From Ruminococcus sp. (GTDB taxonomy: Bacteria; Bacillota; Clostridia; Oscillospirales; Ruminococcaceae): a stretch of 64,000 nt of DNA. Below are positions 6,926 to 17,900 of the stretch, one piece after another. Location of the stretch: assembly GCA_017397925.1 (NCBI GenBank), contig JAFQHO010000031.1:1-64000 (forward strand). The letters are read 5' to 3'. The position numbers were made by a program, and so were the translations under genes. The notes below the pieces were generated by a model, which saw only the letters and a list, made by a program, of their open reading frames with translations, did no database searches and was not told the DNA's origin. The stretch's first letter is position 1, and every line of letters begins with the position of its first letter.

Positions 6926-9900
6926 ATGAAGAATAACGAAATAATGATTTCGGTACAGTTTGATTTCCCCGTAAGCGATACATACGGTGATTTATCGGGA
7001 ACGGTTGACCGACTTGCTTTTCTCGTTAAAGATGATATTACATTGAAAGCGTTTCTGGAGGGACTATACTACGGACTACGCAACAACTTCCCAAACCACT
7101 TCCACCTCTACAGAAACTATATCAGACAGCGTAATCAGATAGCTGTAAATTATACCCGAAAGGGCAGATTTAAGGTTATCGACTGCGAAAAGGAGCTTGC
7201 AAAGCCCACTGTTACCCTTACAGAGCTTGGTTTTGTTACCTCAAGCGTGCTGATGATTACAATGAAAACAACTCTTACAGAAAAGATACTCTTTGAGGAA
7301 GTTCCTTCCAGTTATATTCTTAACTCTGAGGATAACTCCCTTGAATACAACATAAGCAGCCGTACTCTTGAAACTGTTGACGCTTCTGAATTTGAAATTC
7401 TCCCACCGGGAGATATGCCACAGAACGAGGAGCGTTCCCTTGCCGATATCCTTATTCCTACCGTTATTTCAACAGGCGGTATGATTGGTGTACGCGCCTT
7501 TATGTCAAGCTCCTCCTCGGGAGGTATGGGCGGTGCTATGTGGATGATGACCGCCGCTACAGGTGTTATGACACTTGTTACAACTACTTATAATTACTTC
7601 AAACAGGGAAAAACTAACCGCAAGAAGAAAAATGAGTGGAAAGACAACTACGAAAACTATATAAAGCGAGTTATTGGCAGAATCGGTGAATGGCAGCAGG
7701 CGGACGTTACATACCTTCAGCAGCTTTATCCCGATACAGCTGCACTTTTCAAGGACCTTGCAAGACTTGATTCCGCTATTTTTGCCCGTTCACAGAATGA
7801 CAATGATTTTATGCGTATAACTCTCGGTGTTTCGGAAAATGTCAAGCCTCTCTTTAATATAAAATACGAGAAAAAGGACGAAATATTCTCCGATATCTAT
7901 TACCGTATCTGCTACGAGAATTTCCAGAACGGCAAGGAAAAGCGTATATCAGGAATATACATAGATATCCCAAAGGATAAGCTTACCCGAAAGGAAAAGC
8001 TTGAAAAAGCGGAGCTTATAAAGAACGGCAGTCTTTCACAGGATAAATATCTCCTATCAGAGCTTTCTTACCGCTTTTCAACGGAATATTTCCGCTATCT
8101 TGACGGAAAAACCTGGGGAAGTGCCGATATTAAAGCCCCCTATATGCTCGATGTGAAGAATACAGGCGCTGTAGGTATAATTTCCGACCAGAATATGTAT
8201 GCCCACGATTTCATAAGACATACGGTGCTGGAGCTTACATACTACCACTCCCCTGAGGATATCCAGTTCGTATTCTTCTTTGAAAGCGGTCTGACCGCAG
8301 AGGAGCAGCAAGAAAAGATAAATTCATACAAATTCCTGCCCCATTGCAATGAGCTGCTGGAAAATACATCTCAGTTTGTTTTCAATCAGGAAAGTGCAGG
8401 CGAGGTTTACGGTCAGCTGCTGAATATAATGAATCAGCGCGAAAAGGATAATCACCCCGACGAGGAAAATGACGCTCCTCCTGAGAAGGTAACGCAGATT
8501 GTATGCGTTATATTTGACGATTATAATATAAAATCCACGGGATTTTCAAAATATCTCCCCGAAGCACCTAAGGAGGGCGAGGACTATCAGAACAGCCTCG
8601 GCCTTACGTTCCTGTTCTGCCGCGATAACAAGGATAAACTGCCCCGTTACTGCGGTGATGTGGTATATCTCCAGAACGGTACTAATAACGAGGGATACGG
8701 CTATGTTATTCCCCGTTACAGCGTAATGACCCGTGAAAATATCCTTGCAACTGTTACAGAACCGAAGAAATACCCAAATTTCGCCAATAATTTCATTTTC
8801 AACGGCAATATCTATAATGAACAGTATGAGCTTGCATATAAGCGTCTCAGCGCCATTTATTATACACGTATAGCTGAAAACGGTAAAGTTCCAAGTATGG
8901 TAACTCTCTTTGAGCTTTACAAAATTTCAAATGAAGATACCAAGCCCACTGTAAGTAATTCAAATAATCCGCTTGCTACAACAAATGCGGCAGCTAAAAT
9001 TCTCGGCAATTGGTCAAACTCCGATGAGGAATATGACGTTACGAGAAATCTCCGCGTGGATATAGGCGCAAACGAACACGGAAATATGCACCTTGACCTC
9101 TACGAAAAGGCAGACGGTCCTCATATGCTTGTTGCAGGTACAACAGGTTCAGGTAAATCGGAAACGATTATTACTTATCTTATCGGACTCTGTATGAAAT
9201 TCTCACCTATGGACCTCAATCTTATGCTTGTTGATATGAAGGGCGGAGGCTTCTCTGACCGTCTTGGCGACCTTCCTCACTGTGTAGGTGTTGTTACCGA
9301 TACCGCAGGCGAAAGCGAGGGCATTTCCTCGGCATATATGCTTAAACGCTTCCTTGAAACTCTCAATGCGGAAATCAAGAAAAGAAAACTTCTTCTGCAA
9401 AAATTGGGAGTTGATACAGCCGACGCATATATAAGAGCAAGAAGAACAATGACAGACCTTGACAGTCTTATGAAGTGTGAAAGCAATCTTACCATTTCAA
9501 AAGCAAGAGATATGCTCAAAGAGCTAAAGGTTCAGGAAAAATCTATAAAGGAATCAGGTTATTCCGACAGTGTAAAGAAAATACTTGAAAAAATCGGAAA
9601 GCTCAACGAAAAACAGCTGGAATATCTGGAGGAAAACGGCATAGAAAAAATAAAGTCTCTTTCCCACCTTGTTCTTGTAGTTGATGAATTTACCGAATTG
9701 AAGCGTTTTTCCAGCGAAAGCGATGATGTTGACTTCATTGCTGAAATTACTACAATCGCCCGTGTTGGACGTACTCTCGGATTTCATATCATACTCGTTT
9801 CACAAAACATAGAGGGCGCAATTACTGACGATATACGTGTTAACTCAAAGGCAAGAATATGCCTTAAAGTAGCCACAAAGCAGGCTTCAAAGGAAATGAT

Positions 9901-10270
9901 TGACAGCCCTGTTGCAGCTGCTCCCACAATGCCCTTAAACGGCAGAGCATATCTTCTTGTGGGTACGGGTTCAAGATTTGAATACTTCCAGTCGGCTTAT
10001 ACAGGTGCAAATCAGAATTTAAGCATTGAAAAACCTGTTGATATCACCTATGTACCCAACAGCGGACATTTCAACAGCAAATTCTATCGTTCACAAAAGG
10101 ATAACGAGATACAGATAAACAAGCAGAAAAACGTTGACCCCAACGCCACACAGCTTAAATTTGTAGTTGATACGATAATCGCTGTAAATAAGGACAGACC
10201 AATACCTGAAAAGATATTTATGCCGCCATTGAAAACAAATATTGAATACAAAATGGATTGGGTGAAGTAA
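6926..10270 (+). CDS. EssC-like FtsK/SpoIIIE ATPase, N-terminal half of a split motor
   Basis: 1114 residues. The first about 170 are cytosolic and of unclear fold. Two adjacent membrane segments lie at about 172-225 (LIPTVISTGGMIGVRAFM and the following MTAATGVMTLVTT). The FtsK/SpoIIIE domain has a Walker A motif GTTGSGKSE at 738-746, acidic residues in LMLVDMKGGG near 770, and VVDEF at 919-923. This is the layout of the EssC/EccC motor of type VII secretion up to its first ATPase domain. EssC normally carries further ATPase domains on the same chain; here these are on the next gene, one base downstream. A FHA pair, usual at the EssC N-terminus, is not evident. It is the best anchor for calling this operon type VII-like. 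Confidence 0.9.
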   Translation: MKNNEIMISVQFDFPVSDTYGDLSGTVDRLAFLVKDDITLKAFLEGLYYGLRNNFPNHFHLYRNYIRQRNQIAVNYTRKGRFKVIDCEKELAKPTVTLTELGFVTSSVLMITMKTTLTEKILFEEVPSSYILNSEDNSLEYNISSRTLETVDASEFEILPPGDMPQNEERSLADILIPTVISTGGMIGVRAFMSSSSSGGMGGAMWMMTAATGVMTLVTTTYNYFKQGKTNRKKKNEWKDNYENYIKRVIGRIGEWQQADVTYLQQLYPDTAALFKDLARLDSAIFARSQNDNDFMRITLGVSENVKPLFNIKYEKKDEIFSDIYYRICYENFQNGKEKRISGIYIDIPKDKLTRKEKLEKAELIKNGSLSQDKYLLSELSYRFSTEYFRYLDGKTWGSADIKAPYMLDVKNTGAVGIISDQNMYAHDFIRHTVLELTYYHSPEDIQFVFFFESGLTAEEQQEKINSYKFLPHCNELLENTSQFVFNQESAGEVYGQLLNIMNQREKDNHPDEENDAPPEKVTQIVCVIFDDYNIKSTGFSKYLPEAPKEGEDYQNSLGLTFLFCRDNKDKLPRYCGDVVYLQNGTNNEGYGYVIPRYSVMTRENILATVTEPKKYPNFANNFIFNGNIYNEQYELAYKRLSAIYYTRIAENGKVPSMVTLFELYKISNEDTKPTVSNSNNPLATTNAAAKILGNWSNSDEEYDVTRNLRVDIGANEHGNMHLDLYEKADGPHMLVAGTTGSGKSETIITYLIGLCMKFSPMDLNLMLVDMKGGGFSDRLGDLPHCVGVVTDTAGESEGISSAYMLKRFLETLNAEIKKRKLLLQKLGVDTADAYIRARRTMTDLDSLMKCESNLTISKARDMLKELKVQEKSIKESGYSDSVKKILEKIGKLNEKQLEYLEENGIEKIKSLSHLVLVVDEFTELKRFSSESDDVDFIAEITTIARVGRTLGFHIILVSQNIEGAITDDIRVNSKARICLKVATKQASKEMIDSPVAAAPTMPLNGRAYLLVGTGSRFEYFQSAYTGANQNLSIEKPVDITYVPNSGHFNSKFYRSQKDNEIQINKQKNVDPNATQLKFVVDTIIAVNKDRPIPEKIFMPPLKTNIEYKMDWVK

Positions 10271-10271
10271 T

Positions 10272-12107
10272 ATGGAAAAAACAAGAAAAATGATATGCAC
10301 TCCAGGACAGTATGACATTCCGATTGTACAGAAACAGCCCTTATTTATGGTTGACCTTCTTGACAAGAATATAGCCCTTTTTGGTGCTTCAATGAGCGGA
10401 AAAACAAACTTTCTCAAATTGATAATTCAGCTGCTCCATATGAAATACAACGAAGAAAACGAGCAGATTTTCATACTGGATTTCGGCGGAGCTATGGCTT
10501 CATATAAGGAATTTCCACTTGTTTCAGCCTATTTTGACAACTCCAACGAGGAATATGTTAAACGAGCTTTCAGAATTCTTGAAGATATTGTAAAGAAAAA
10601 CACCAAAGCTCTTAACGGTGATAATTTTTCTTCATATAATGGGGAAAAAAATATAATTCACACTACATTTATCATAGATAATCTCAACGCATTTCAGGAC
10701 GAGCCGCGATATGCAGCATATCAGGAAAAATTCGCCAAGATATGCCGCGATGGCTTATCAAAAGGTGTTACGGTGATATTTACCGCTTCCGATACAAAGG
10801 GACTTAACTCCTACCTCAGCAGTTTCGGACAGAAAATCGCCCTTGAAATGCCTGCTGACAAATATCTCGATATATTCAATTCAAAAGTAACTGAAATAGG
10901 CGCAATTCCCGGACGTGGATTTGCTAATGTTACCATAAAACCTGATGATATTGAGGGAACATTCAGAATGAATTATCCCTATGAATTACAGTGCTTTATT
11001 GCCGATTCCCTTAAAGATGAGGGAGAATATATGCACAATCTCAGGGATAAATTCGGCTATGACAGCGAAAAGGGAGTATACAGCCGCTGTGTGAAGAAAT
11101 ATCCCACGTTTTCGGGAGATCTTACAGTAAACGAATATAAGCGTCTGAAACGCACTCCCGAAGCAATTGAAAAGAAACGTGAGGGCATCCCCTGCCCTAT
11201 TTCCGTAGGACTTGATTATATTGACTTTTACCCTGTTGAGGTTGATTTTTCTGAATCGAGAGTCATCGGTATATACGGAAAAAAAGGCTATGGCAAGACA
11301 AACCTGCTCCGAGTTATACTTGATGAGCTGTTTGAGAAAAAATCAAATTCACGGTTTGTATTTTTCGATGACGGCAGAAAGCAGCTTAAAGAATTCTACG
11401 AAAAATGCGAAAAGCTCGGACTTGAATGCCATAAGTTTATCGAGACAAAAAAGAACTCTCCACTGCCGCCTCTGGAAGAAAAAAACACCGATACTTTTGA
11501 TATGTCAATGGGATTTCTTGACGTCATTGACAAACCGAAAACAGCCGCTGAGGGTTTCACAAAGACTTTATCCCCATATCAGCAGTTCTATCACTTCATC
11601 AACGACTACTATATGGACCTTACTTGGAACGGCTATTCAAACAGTCAGCTTCACTCCCCTGTTTCTACATATATCTACGGTGACGGAAAAGCTGACCTTA
11701 TGCCATCTTATAATGAAAATAAGAACCCTGTAAAACCTACTGTTTTTGTTCTGCAGAGCAAAATGCTGTATCTAAGTGCAAATGGTGAAAAACAGTTCAT
11801 AAACAACATTCTCCCGAAGCTGGCAGCTATTGCCGAAGATGAGGATCTGATATTCATATTTACCGATATTCAGAAAATCACCGACCAGGAAACAAACAAC
11901 TTCCTCAATAATACTATGAGTTCTGTTTTTCTCCTCGATAATATAGCTGAATTTGCAGCTGAAAGAGGACAGAAAACAGTATTCGGAAATATGGATGCCA
12001 AAGGGCTTAAAGAGGAATACGCCCGCTGTGAAACAGGCGATGGCTATTTCTACGACATAGAAGCTGACAGGCTTGTCAAGCTGAAATTCATCAAAAAAGA
12101 CGACTAA
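10272..12107 (+). CDS. Second EssC-like ATPase subunit (C-terminal half of the split motor)
   Basis: 611 residues and no membrane segment. There are two P-loop domains: GASMSGKTN with Lys at 44 and GKKGYGKTN with Lys at 342. The first has a plausible Walker B region (IFILDFGGAM). The architecture matches ATPase domains D2 and D3 of EssC, where the distal domains bind substrate signals. The gene starts immediately after the 1114-residue subunit, so the two chains presumably assemble. A split motor is known from mycobacterial EccCa/EccCb; the arrangement here is analogous. Start ATG at 10272. Confidence 0.85.
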   Translation: MEKTRKMICTPGQYDIPIVQKQPLFMVDLLDKNIALFGASMSGKTNFLKLIIQLLHMKYNEENEQIFILDFGGAMASYKEFPLVSAYFDNSNEEYVKRAFRILEDIVKKNTKALNGDNFSSYNGEKNIIHTTFIIDNLNAFQDEPRYAAYQEKFAKICRDGLSKGVTVIFTASDTKGLNSYLSSFGQKIALEMPADKYLDIFNSKVTEIGAIPGRGFANVTIKPDDIEGTFRMNYPYELQCFIADSLKDEGEYMHNLRDKFGYDSEKGVYSRCVKKYPTFSGDLTVNEYKRLKRTPEAIEKKREGIPCPISVGLDYIDFYPVEVDFSESRVIGIYGKKGYGKTNLLRVILDELFEKKSNSRFVFFDDGRKQLKEFYEKCEKLGLECHKFIETKKNSPLPPLEEKNTDTFDMSMGFLDVIDKPKTAAEGFTKTLSPYQQFYHFINDYYMDLTWNGYSNSQLHSPVSTYIYGDGKADLMPSYNENKNPVKPTVFVLQSKMLYLSANGEKQFINNILPKLAAIAEDEDLIFIFTDIQKITDQETNNFLNNTMSSVFLLDNIAEFAAERGQKTVFGNMDAKGLKEEYARCETGDGYFYDIEADRLVKLKFIKKDD

Positions 12108-12122
12108 TTGGAGGATAACACT

Positions 12123-12446
12123 ATGGCAAGTATCAGATGTGCCGATATTGAAAAGCTTGTACAGTTCGAAAAGGACAGTCAGGATGCAATTACGGAATTT
12201 GAGAGAATTAAAACCCAGTTCAAGACAATTAATGAAAATCTCCTTTCAAAATGGCAGGGGGCTGGTGCAAAGCAGTACAAAAAAGAGACAGACCATATTC
12301 TTGAAGAAATAACGAGTATTGCAGAAGTGCTTGACGCTATAAATAACGGCGTACTCAAGGATATCAAGAACGCATATATCCAGCTTGATGAAGAACTTAA
12401 AACATTCAACGAGAATCCCACTTCTGAGGAGGGTACAACCGCTTGA
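12123..12446 (+). CDS. WXG100-family protein D (canonical W-Q-G)
   Basis: The ATG at 12123 follows GGAGG with good spacing; the in-frame TTG at 12108 overlaps that site and is rejected. The product has 107 residues. Two helices are joined by LLSKWQGAGAKQYKKE, a textbook W-x-G turn followed by the helical C-terminus (DIKNAYIQLDEEL). It is the only one of the four small helical proteins with a true WXG motif, and so the most likely primary secreted dimer. The next small gene starts within its stop codon. Confidence 0.85.
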   Translation: MASIRCADIEKLVQFEKDSQDAITEFERIKTQFKTINENLLSKWQGAGAKQYKKETDHILEEITSIAEVLDAINNGVLKDIKNAYIQLDEELKTFNENPTSEEGTTA

Positions 12447-12613
12447 GCGATAAGAAAAAATCAATGAATCTTGCCGATATTGATATGGATGAAAAATCGG
12501 AAGAAAAAGAAAGCTGTATTAAACTTGATAAGCTTTCCGAGGGCAGCAAAAGTACTATATTCAGTATACTCCAGCTTCCCGAAACAGATGAAAAAGGAAA
12601 AAATAATAAATGA
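12443..12613 (+). CDS. Small acidic/basic protein coupled to the WXG100 and kinase genes
   Basis: A 56-residue gene easily missed because of its size and TTG start. TTG at 12443 overlaps the upstream TGA and is preceded by GGAGGG about 10 bases before. The stop TGA at 12611 overlaps the kinase ATG (ATGA). The product begins MSDKKKSMNLADID and has a charged middle and a short hydrophobic patch (STIFSILQL). No known family. The double overlap argues for real translational coupling. Confidence 0.65.
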   Translation: MSDKKKSMNLADIDMDEKSEEKESCIKLDKLSEGSKSTIFSILQLPETDEKGKNNK

Positions 12614-14538
12614 GCGTACAAATTCAGGGAACAAAGTTTATCTATGAAATTGATAACAAGGATTTCCCCGATGGCTTTATTGCCTCAGGTACGGAAAGCT
12701 TTGTATTCAAAGGCAGAAAAATATCTATCGGCGAGGACAGAAAAACTGACCTTTCTTTCTCCTGCGTTCTGAAATTTAAACCAAAATCAAAAGAACGCCT
12801 TGAACGATTTAAAAATCAAGAGCTTAAAATATTTGAGGAGTTGCAGGAATGCCGAAGTGTTGCACGTATTTACGATGTTATTGAGGATATCGGAGAGGAT
12901 TTTGAGCTTGAAATTCCCGATACCAAAAAATATATCCGCAGCAGTAACCCAAGTGGCTCAAAGAATATCGTCCCCTGCTTCTGCGTAGTCGAGGAGTTTA
13001 TTGACGGTTGGTCACTGGAACAGTTCTGCCGCCGAGAATTCTGGGGACTTGAAAAGAAAAAAGATAACCGCTGGATTAACTTTCACGACTTCACCGACGC
13101 TGAAAAAGAGGAAGTCCTTGAAAGATACAAGGACGAGAAAACCTTTTTCCGCTATCAGGAAAAGCTGCTCCGATTTATGCAGAGCCTTTGCGGTATTCTT
13201 ATGTTTATCAGTACAACCTCAAAGAAAAAGGTTCTCCACCTTGATATAAAACCTGAAAATATAATGGTTACAAGCCAGAGTGAAGAGCTGGTACTGATTG
13301 ACTTCGGACGCTCCGTTTTTCTCCCTGATGACGAAACCTTTGTACGCCATTTTCTCCCTTGTGTCGACTACGACAGCAGAGAAAGCATAAACACTCCATT
13401 TTCCCACGGTACAATAGGATATGCTGCCCCTGAATGTTTTGTAGGAGAGGGATATAATTCGAAATTTCCCTTTGAAAAAAACGGATATGAAACAGGTAAA
13501 ATGTCCATTGAAAGTGATATATTCTCATTTGGCGCAACTTTCTGGGAGTGTATGAACATCGTTGAACTTATGGTAAACAGCAGAGATTTTGCTGAATCTC
13601 CCCACGATTTCTATGAGAAAAACCTTCTTGATGACAAAGCCTATTTCAACAGAGATTTATCCCTTGAATGTACAGGCCCCTTAGGCGGACGTTATCACCT
13701 CTCCTTGCAGAAAATCATAAAGAAATGCACAAAAAGGCGTAAACTGGGATATCTTGAAAGCAACGACTACTATCACTATTACAGCGAGCTTAAAGACGAC
13801 CTTGACGATGCTCGCGACAGCATTCCATCTGTAAAAAAAGGTGAAAATAAGCAGGTAAGAAACGCCGCTACCATATTCGGATTCTGTATTGGCTGTATTA
13901 TCACCCTGCTCCTGTTTTCCGTCGTTTACAAGGCTATCGGATATCAGATTGCCACCAACAACTGGGAAACTCTTATGGAGGAAATCGACAACCACGACGG
14001 AAACAGCATAACTTATCAGGCAACTCAGTTCGGAAAAATCTCTGAAATTGCTCTGGAGAGAATGGAGCTTGCTGATGACGGACAGAAAAAAACTGTCTGC
14101 GATGAGTGTTACGGCTATCTTCTGGAGGATGACAGCATAAGCACTATGGAAGCCTCCCTTATGGTTTCACTGTTGGAATACAACGATAACAACAGCGAAA
14201 AAATGACTTATGTTGACAAGATAATGGAAAAGGCAAATGCAGCGGAGCTTTCAACTATTTCCTCAGCAATAAGCGAAATGGGTATTTCAGAAGGCAGTAC
14301 AGCATATAACCTTGCTGCTGCAATTCACAGCGTTGAAAACATCAGCAATTACAACTACAACGAAGCTTATAATCTGCTGCTTGATAACGAAAATAACCCC
14401 ACCTATGCAAACGCTGTAAGACATCTTGCCATTGCCCTTAACAATAAAGGCGATATGGTTATAAATTCTATATCTGATGCAAATGGTAAGACACGTTCAG
14501 AAATCAAAGATTTCCTTGACAGCCTTGAAAAGAAATAA
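12610..14538 (+). CDS. Membrane-anchored Ser/Thr protein kinase, EssB-like topology
   Basis: 642 residues. The cytosolic kinase domain, about 1-400 with insertions, keeps the phosphotransfer residues: Lys55 in VLKF, HLDIKPEN with Asp212 and Asn217, DFG at 231-233 and a YAAPE motif. One membrane helix lies at about 419-440 (FGFCIGCIITLLLFSVVY). About 200 mostly helical residues follow and would lie outside the cell. Cytosolic kinase fold, one helix and a helical ectodomain is the topology of EssB/YukC, which in known systems is a pseudokinase. Here the same place in the operon is held by an apparently active kinase. Whether it is a true EssB orthologue or a kinase replacing it cannot be decided from sequence reading. 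ATGA overlap with the 56-residue gene. Confidence 0.85.
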   Translation: MSVQIQGTKFIYEIDNKDFPDGFIASGTESFVFKGRKISIGEDRKTDLSFSCVLKFKPKSKERLERFKNQELKIFEELQECRSVARIYDVIEDIGEDFELEIPDTKKYIRSSNPSGSKNIVPCFCVVEEFIDGWSLEQFCRREFWGLEKKKDNRWINFHDFTDAEKEEVLERYKDEKTFFRYQEKLLRFMQSLCGILMFISTTSKKKVLHLDIKPENIMVTSQSEELVLIDFGRSVFLPDDETFVRHFLPCVDYDSRESINTPFSHGTIGYAAPECFVGEGYNSKFPFEKNGYETGKMSIESDIFSFGATFWECMNIVELMVNSRDFAESPHDFYEKNLLDDKAYFNRDLSLECTGPLGGRYHLSLQKIIKKCTKRRKLGYLESNDYYHYYSELKDDLDDARDSIPSVKKGENKQVRNAATIFGFCIGCIITLLLFSVVYKAIGYQIATNNWETLMEEIDNHDGNSITYQATQFGKISEIALERMELADDGQKKTVCDECYGYLLEDDSISTMEASLMVSLLEYNDNNSEKMTYVDKIMEKANAAELSTISSAISEMGISEGSTAYNLAAAIHSVENISNYNYNEAYNLLLDNENNPTYANAVRHLAIALNNKGDMVINSISDANGKTRSEIKDFLDSLEKK

Positions 14539-14549
14539 AGAGGTGGATT

Positions 14550-14921
14550 ATGGATATTATAAAAAGACTTAAATCGTATCTTGACAAACGATTTCAGAAA
14601 CACCCCATAGCAGGCTTTATTGTATACGGCATTCTTACAGGCTTTGCGGTATCTCTATGCCTTGTACTGCTTATACTTGCAGTACTCGCAATAACAGGTA
14701 TGTACGGCAGACTTGATATAGATTATCAGACCTGGAGAATATATATAATAATCGCGGCTATTGTGGCTGTTATTGTATTCGTTATCGGTGCTATGGCATT
14801 TTTTCCATACAAGAGAAAGGGCAACAGTCTTTTTAAACGGGAATATGTCAATGGTACATCATATAAAGCGCTGCACAATATTCTTGTAAATCAGCGTGAA
14901 AAGGAGGATGATAAACAATGA
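14550..14921 (+). CDS. Two-helix membrane protein of the type VII-like operon
   Basis: 123 residues with an AGAGGTGG site. A basic N-terminus (IIKRLKSYLDKRFQKH) precedes a long first membrane segment at about 26-52 and a second at about 66-90, followed by a basic tail. No family recognised. Its size and position suggest a small channel-associated subunit comparable in role to EssA or EsaA-type components, but there is no sequence support for either. Its TGA overlaps the start of the giant gene (ATGA). Confidence 0.65.
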   Translation: MDIIKRLKSYLDKRFQKHPIAGFIVYGILTGFAVSLCLVLLILAVLAITGMYGRLDIDYQTWRIYIIIAAIVAVIVFVIGAMAFFPYKRKGNSLFKREYVNGTSYKALHNILVNQREKEDDKQ

Positions 14922-17900
14922 TGGTTATAAAAAGGGCTTCCGCTGTTTTATCAGCATTGGCAGTTTTGCTCAGCTCAAATATAACTGGATTAACGGCAAT
15001 TGCAGAGGGAAACGACACCGTTACTGATATGGAAAATGAATTTCTTGAATCGGAATACAATTTTATTGATGTGAACGTTCCCGAAGATTGGACAAATACT
15101 ACAGATAACTGGGTTTCAGCTGAAAATGACGTAACCGTTTCTTATAAAATACTTGAAACAATCGATGATGAAGGACTTCTGAATGATTATTTCGGAGCTA
15201 CTGAATGGCACAACAGGGATATTCCCGAAGGCGAGGGATATATACAATTCTTTGCTGTCAAAGATGTCAACGGTAAGAAACTCTACAGTACAGAAGAACC
15301 CGTTCCATATAAATATGACAATACCGATCCCGAAAAGCCTGTTTTGAAAATAATCAAGGAAAACGGCAGACACTATATTCAAAACAAAGAGCCGATTGAT
15401 GACGGTCTTTCGGGAATAAAAGAAATAAAATGCGATGACGCTTGTGAAAGCATCGATTATGAAGAAACTGATACAGGTATATACTTTAAAATTCCCATAA
15501 CTGACGGAAAGGCAAATCAGAACATAAAAGTTGAAATTTATGATAATGCAGGAAACTATGCTGATCCATACATACATGTAAACAACTTTAAATGGAGCGA
15601 TATATCCGGATTTGAGGGGAATACCTGGGTTAACAATCTCAACAGCTGGAATGTACGATGCAACGATGATACTAATATTTATTATAAAACTTCTTCAGAT
15701 CAGAACATAGACTGGGGCAGCTATACAGATGAGGATGCACGTTTGTGGACAAATGTTGAGGATGCTAAAGATATAATCCCTCAGGGGGATATGTACATTC
15801 ATTTCTGGACTGTAAGCAAAGATGAAACAAGTCTTATTCACGCAGAAACCAAGAGTTATAAATATGATAATACCGCTCCGAATGAGTTTAAAGTAAAACT
15901 GGAGGAAAGGTATTACAGACCCTTTTACAAAGAACTTATTTACAGTTCAGAGGGTATTATTACCGATGATTTATCAGGTATCAGGAATATAAGAGTACAA
16001 ATTGGTGGGCAATCAAGCCATATCGGGCTTAATAATGAAAATAAATTCTCCTTCACAATCAACGCTCAAGAAGCTGAAGGAAAAAACGTTGAATTCTATG
16101 CAGTTGATAATGCCGGAAATGAAATAAAATCATCATCTGTTGTAGAGAATTTCTATGCTCCTGAAATTAACTATATGGATGTTTATTCAAAAGATTCTGA
16201 CGGAACATTTAAACAAATAGAAGCTCAGGAATACGGCAGCGAGAAAAACAACACCAATTCCAATCTTATTTATGCTAATTCCTCTGATTATCTGAAAGTT
16301 AATATGAAGGAAGCAAACGTAGACGCTTTTATCGTATCCGTCAATGACTCTGATAACTTTGAATACGAAATAACCAAAGAATTCATAGAAAATAATGTAT
16401 TTGAGAATATGTCTTATGCCACTGGCTCTGGAAATAAAGATGTTACTGACTGTGATTACTACATTCCGCTGAATGATCTCAATTTAACAAACAATAAAGC
16501 TAACACCATAACAATCCAGGCAAAAAGCGAACACGATAAGGTAAGTAATGCCATGGAAATTTCATTAGTATACGATGCTGATGAAAGCACTGTAACATAT
16601 GACTCCTCTTGCACTGATAGCGACGGAAATGATGTGGAAACACTGAATAACCTCAGATACTACGGACAAGCTATGACAGGCGAAATAACAGCTGATATCC
16701 AGGATAACACAGGTATAAAGAATTATCTTATCAATGTTATTGACAAGGATAACAAAATAATCAAAAAGCTTGAAGCAGATTTTTCCGCAGGTATCGAAAC
16801 AAAGGGAACATATACAAAGGTTGCAACAGTTACCGATGAAAACGGAGTTGTAACAGATGAAAATAAAAATACCGTTACAACTGTTGTTACAGATATTGTT
16901 ACATATAAAATGCCTAATAAAAACGCAACTGAAACTATACCTGTAATTGCAGATTCATTCCCTGCTGACGGCGAATACATTGTTCAGGCATTAGTTGAGG
17001 ATATAGCAGGCAACAAATATGATAAACCAAAGCAGTTCAGCTTTTTCATTGATAGAACTGCACCCACTATTGAGAATAACACTTATACAATTTCAGAAGA
17101 TGAGAATTCTCCAATTCTGAATTTCAAACCATTTGGCATATTCACAAATAAGGATTTCACAATTTCTTTCAAGGTTAAGGAGGAAATCAGCGGTATAACT
17201 GCGAATAATATTATCTTATATTTTAACGATGAAGATGAAACAGGATTTGCGGCTACGAAAAAAGGCAATGAATACACAATCACTGTCAAGGCTGATAAAA
17301 TAATTAACCGGAAGGGCATCCCCCGCATTGAACTGACTGACAAAATTGGAAATACTTCCGTTTATTATTTCACCACCGGAAAGGGAATTCTGACTACCGA
17401 TGAAAAGCTCAGCACAAGCCTTATGGTGGAAAGTATAAAGCCTACGGCATCTGTTGTGCTTCCCCCAGATTATATTGAATTAAACGGAGTTAAATGGTAC
17501 AGCGATGATATAAACTACACTGTATACGCTGCTGATGTTGACAGCGAGAAATGTCCCGATATGATTTCTGGTCTCAGCAACGCTACCATAACAGAAAATC
17601 ATCAGCCCACTCCAGATACACCGTATGTTACTACTGATATTTACAAGAGTATATCAGACAGCACACTCCCTGCTGAGCAGAAATATGTTGCTTCAACTAC
17701 ATATACACAGGCTATTACACAGGAGGGCAACTATACAATTGTTGCAGAAGCTGTTGATAATGCAGGTAATATACACATTTCTGAAACAGAAAATTTTTCT
17801 GTTGATAAAACCGATCCTGAAATATTAGGATTTCTGCTTCTAAGCGGTGATGAACGCGAAGATATTACGCCTATATCAATAAAGTCTGATATTTACGGCT

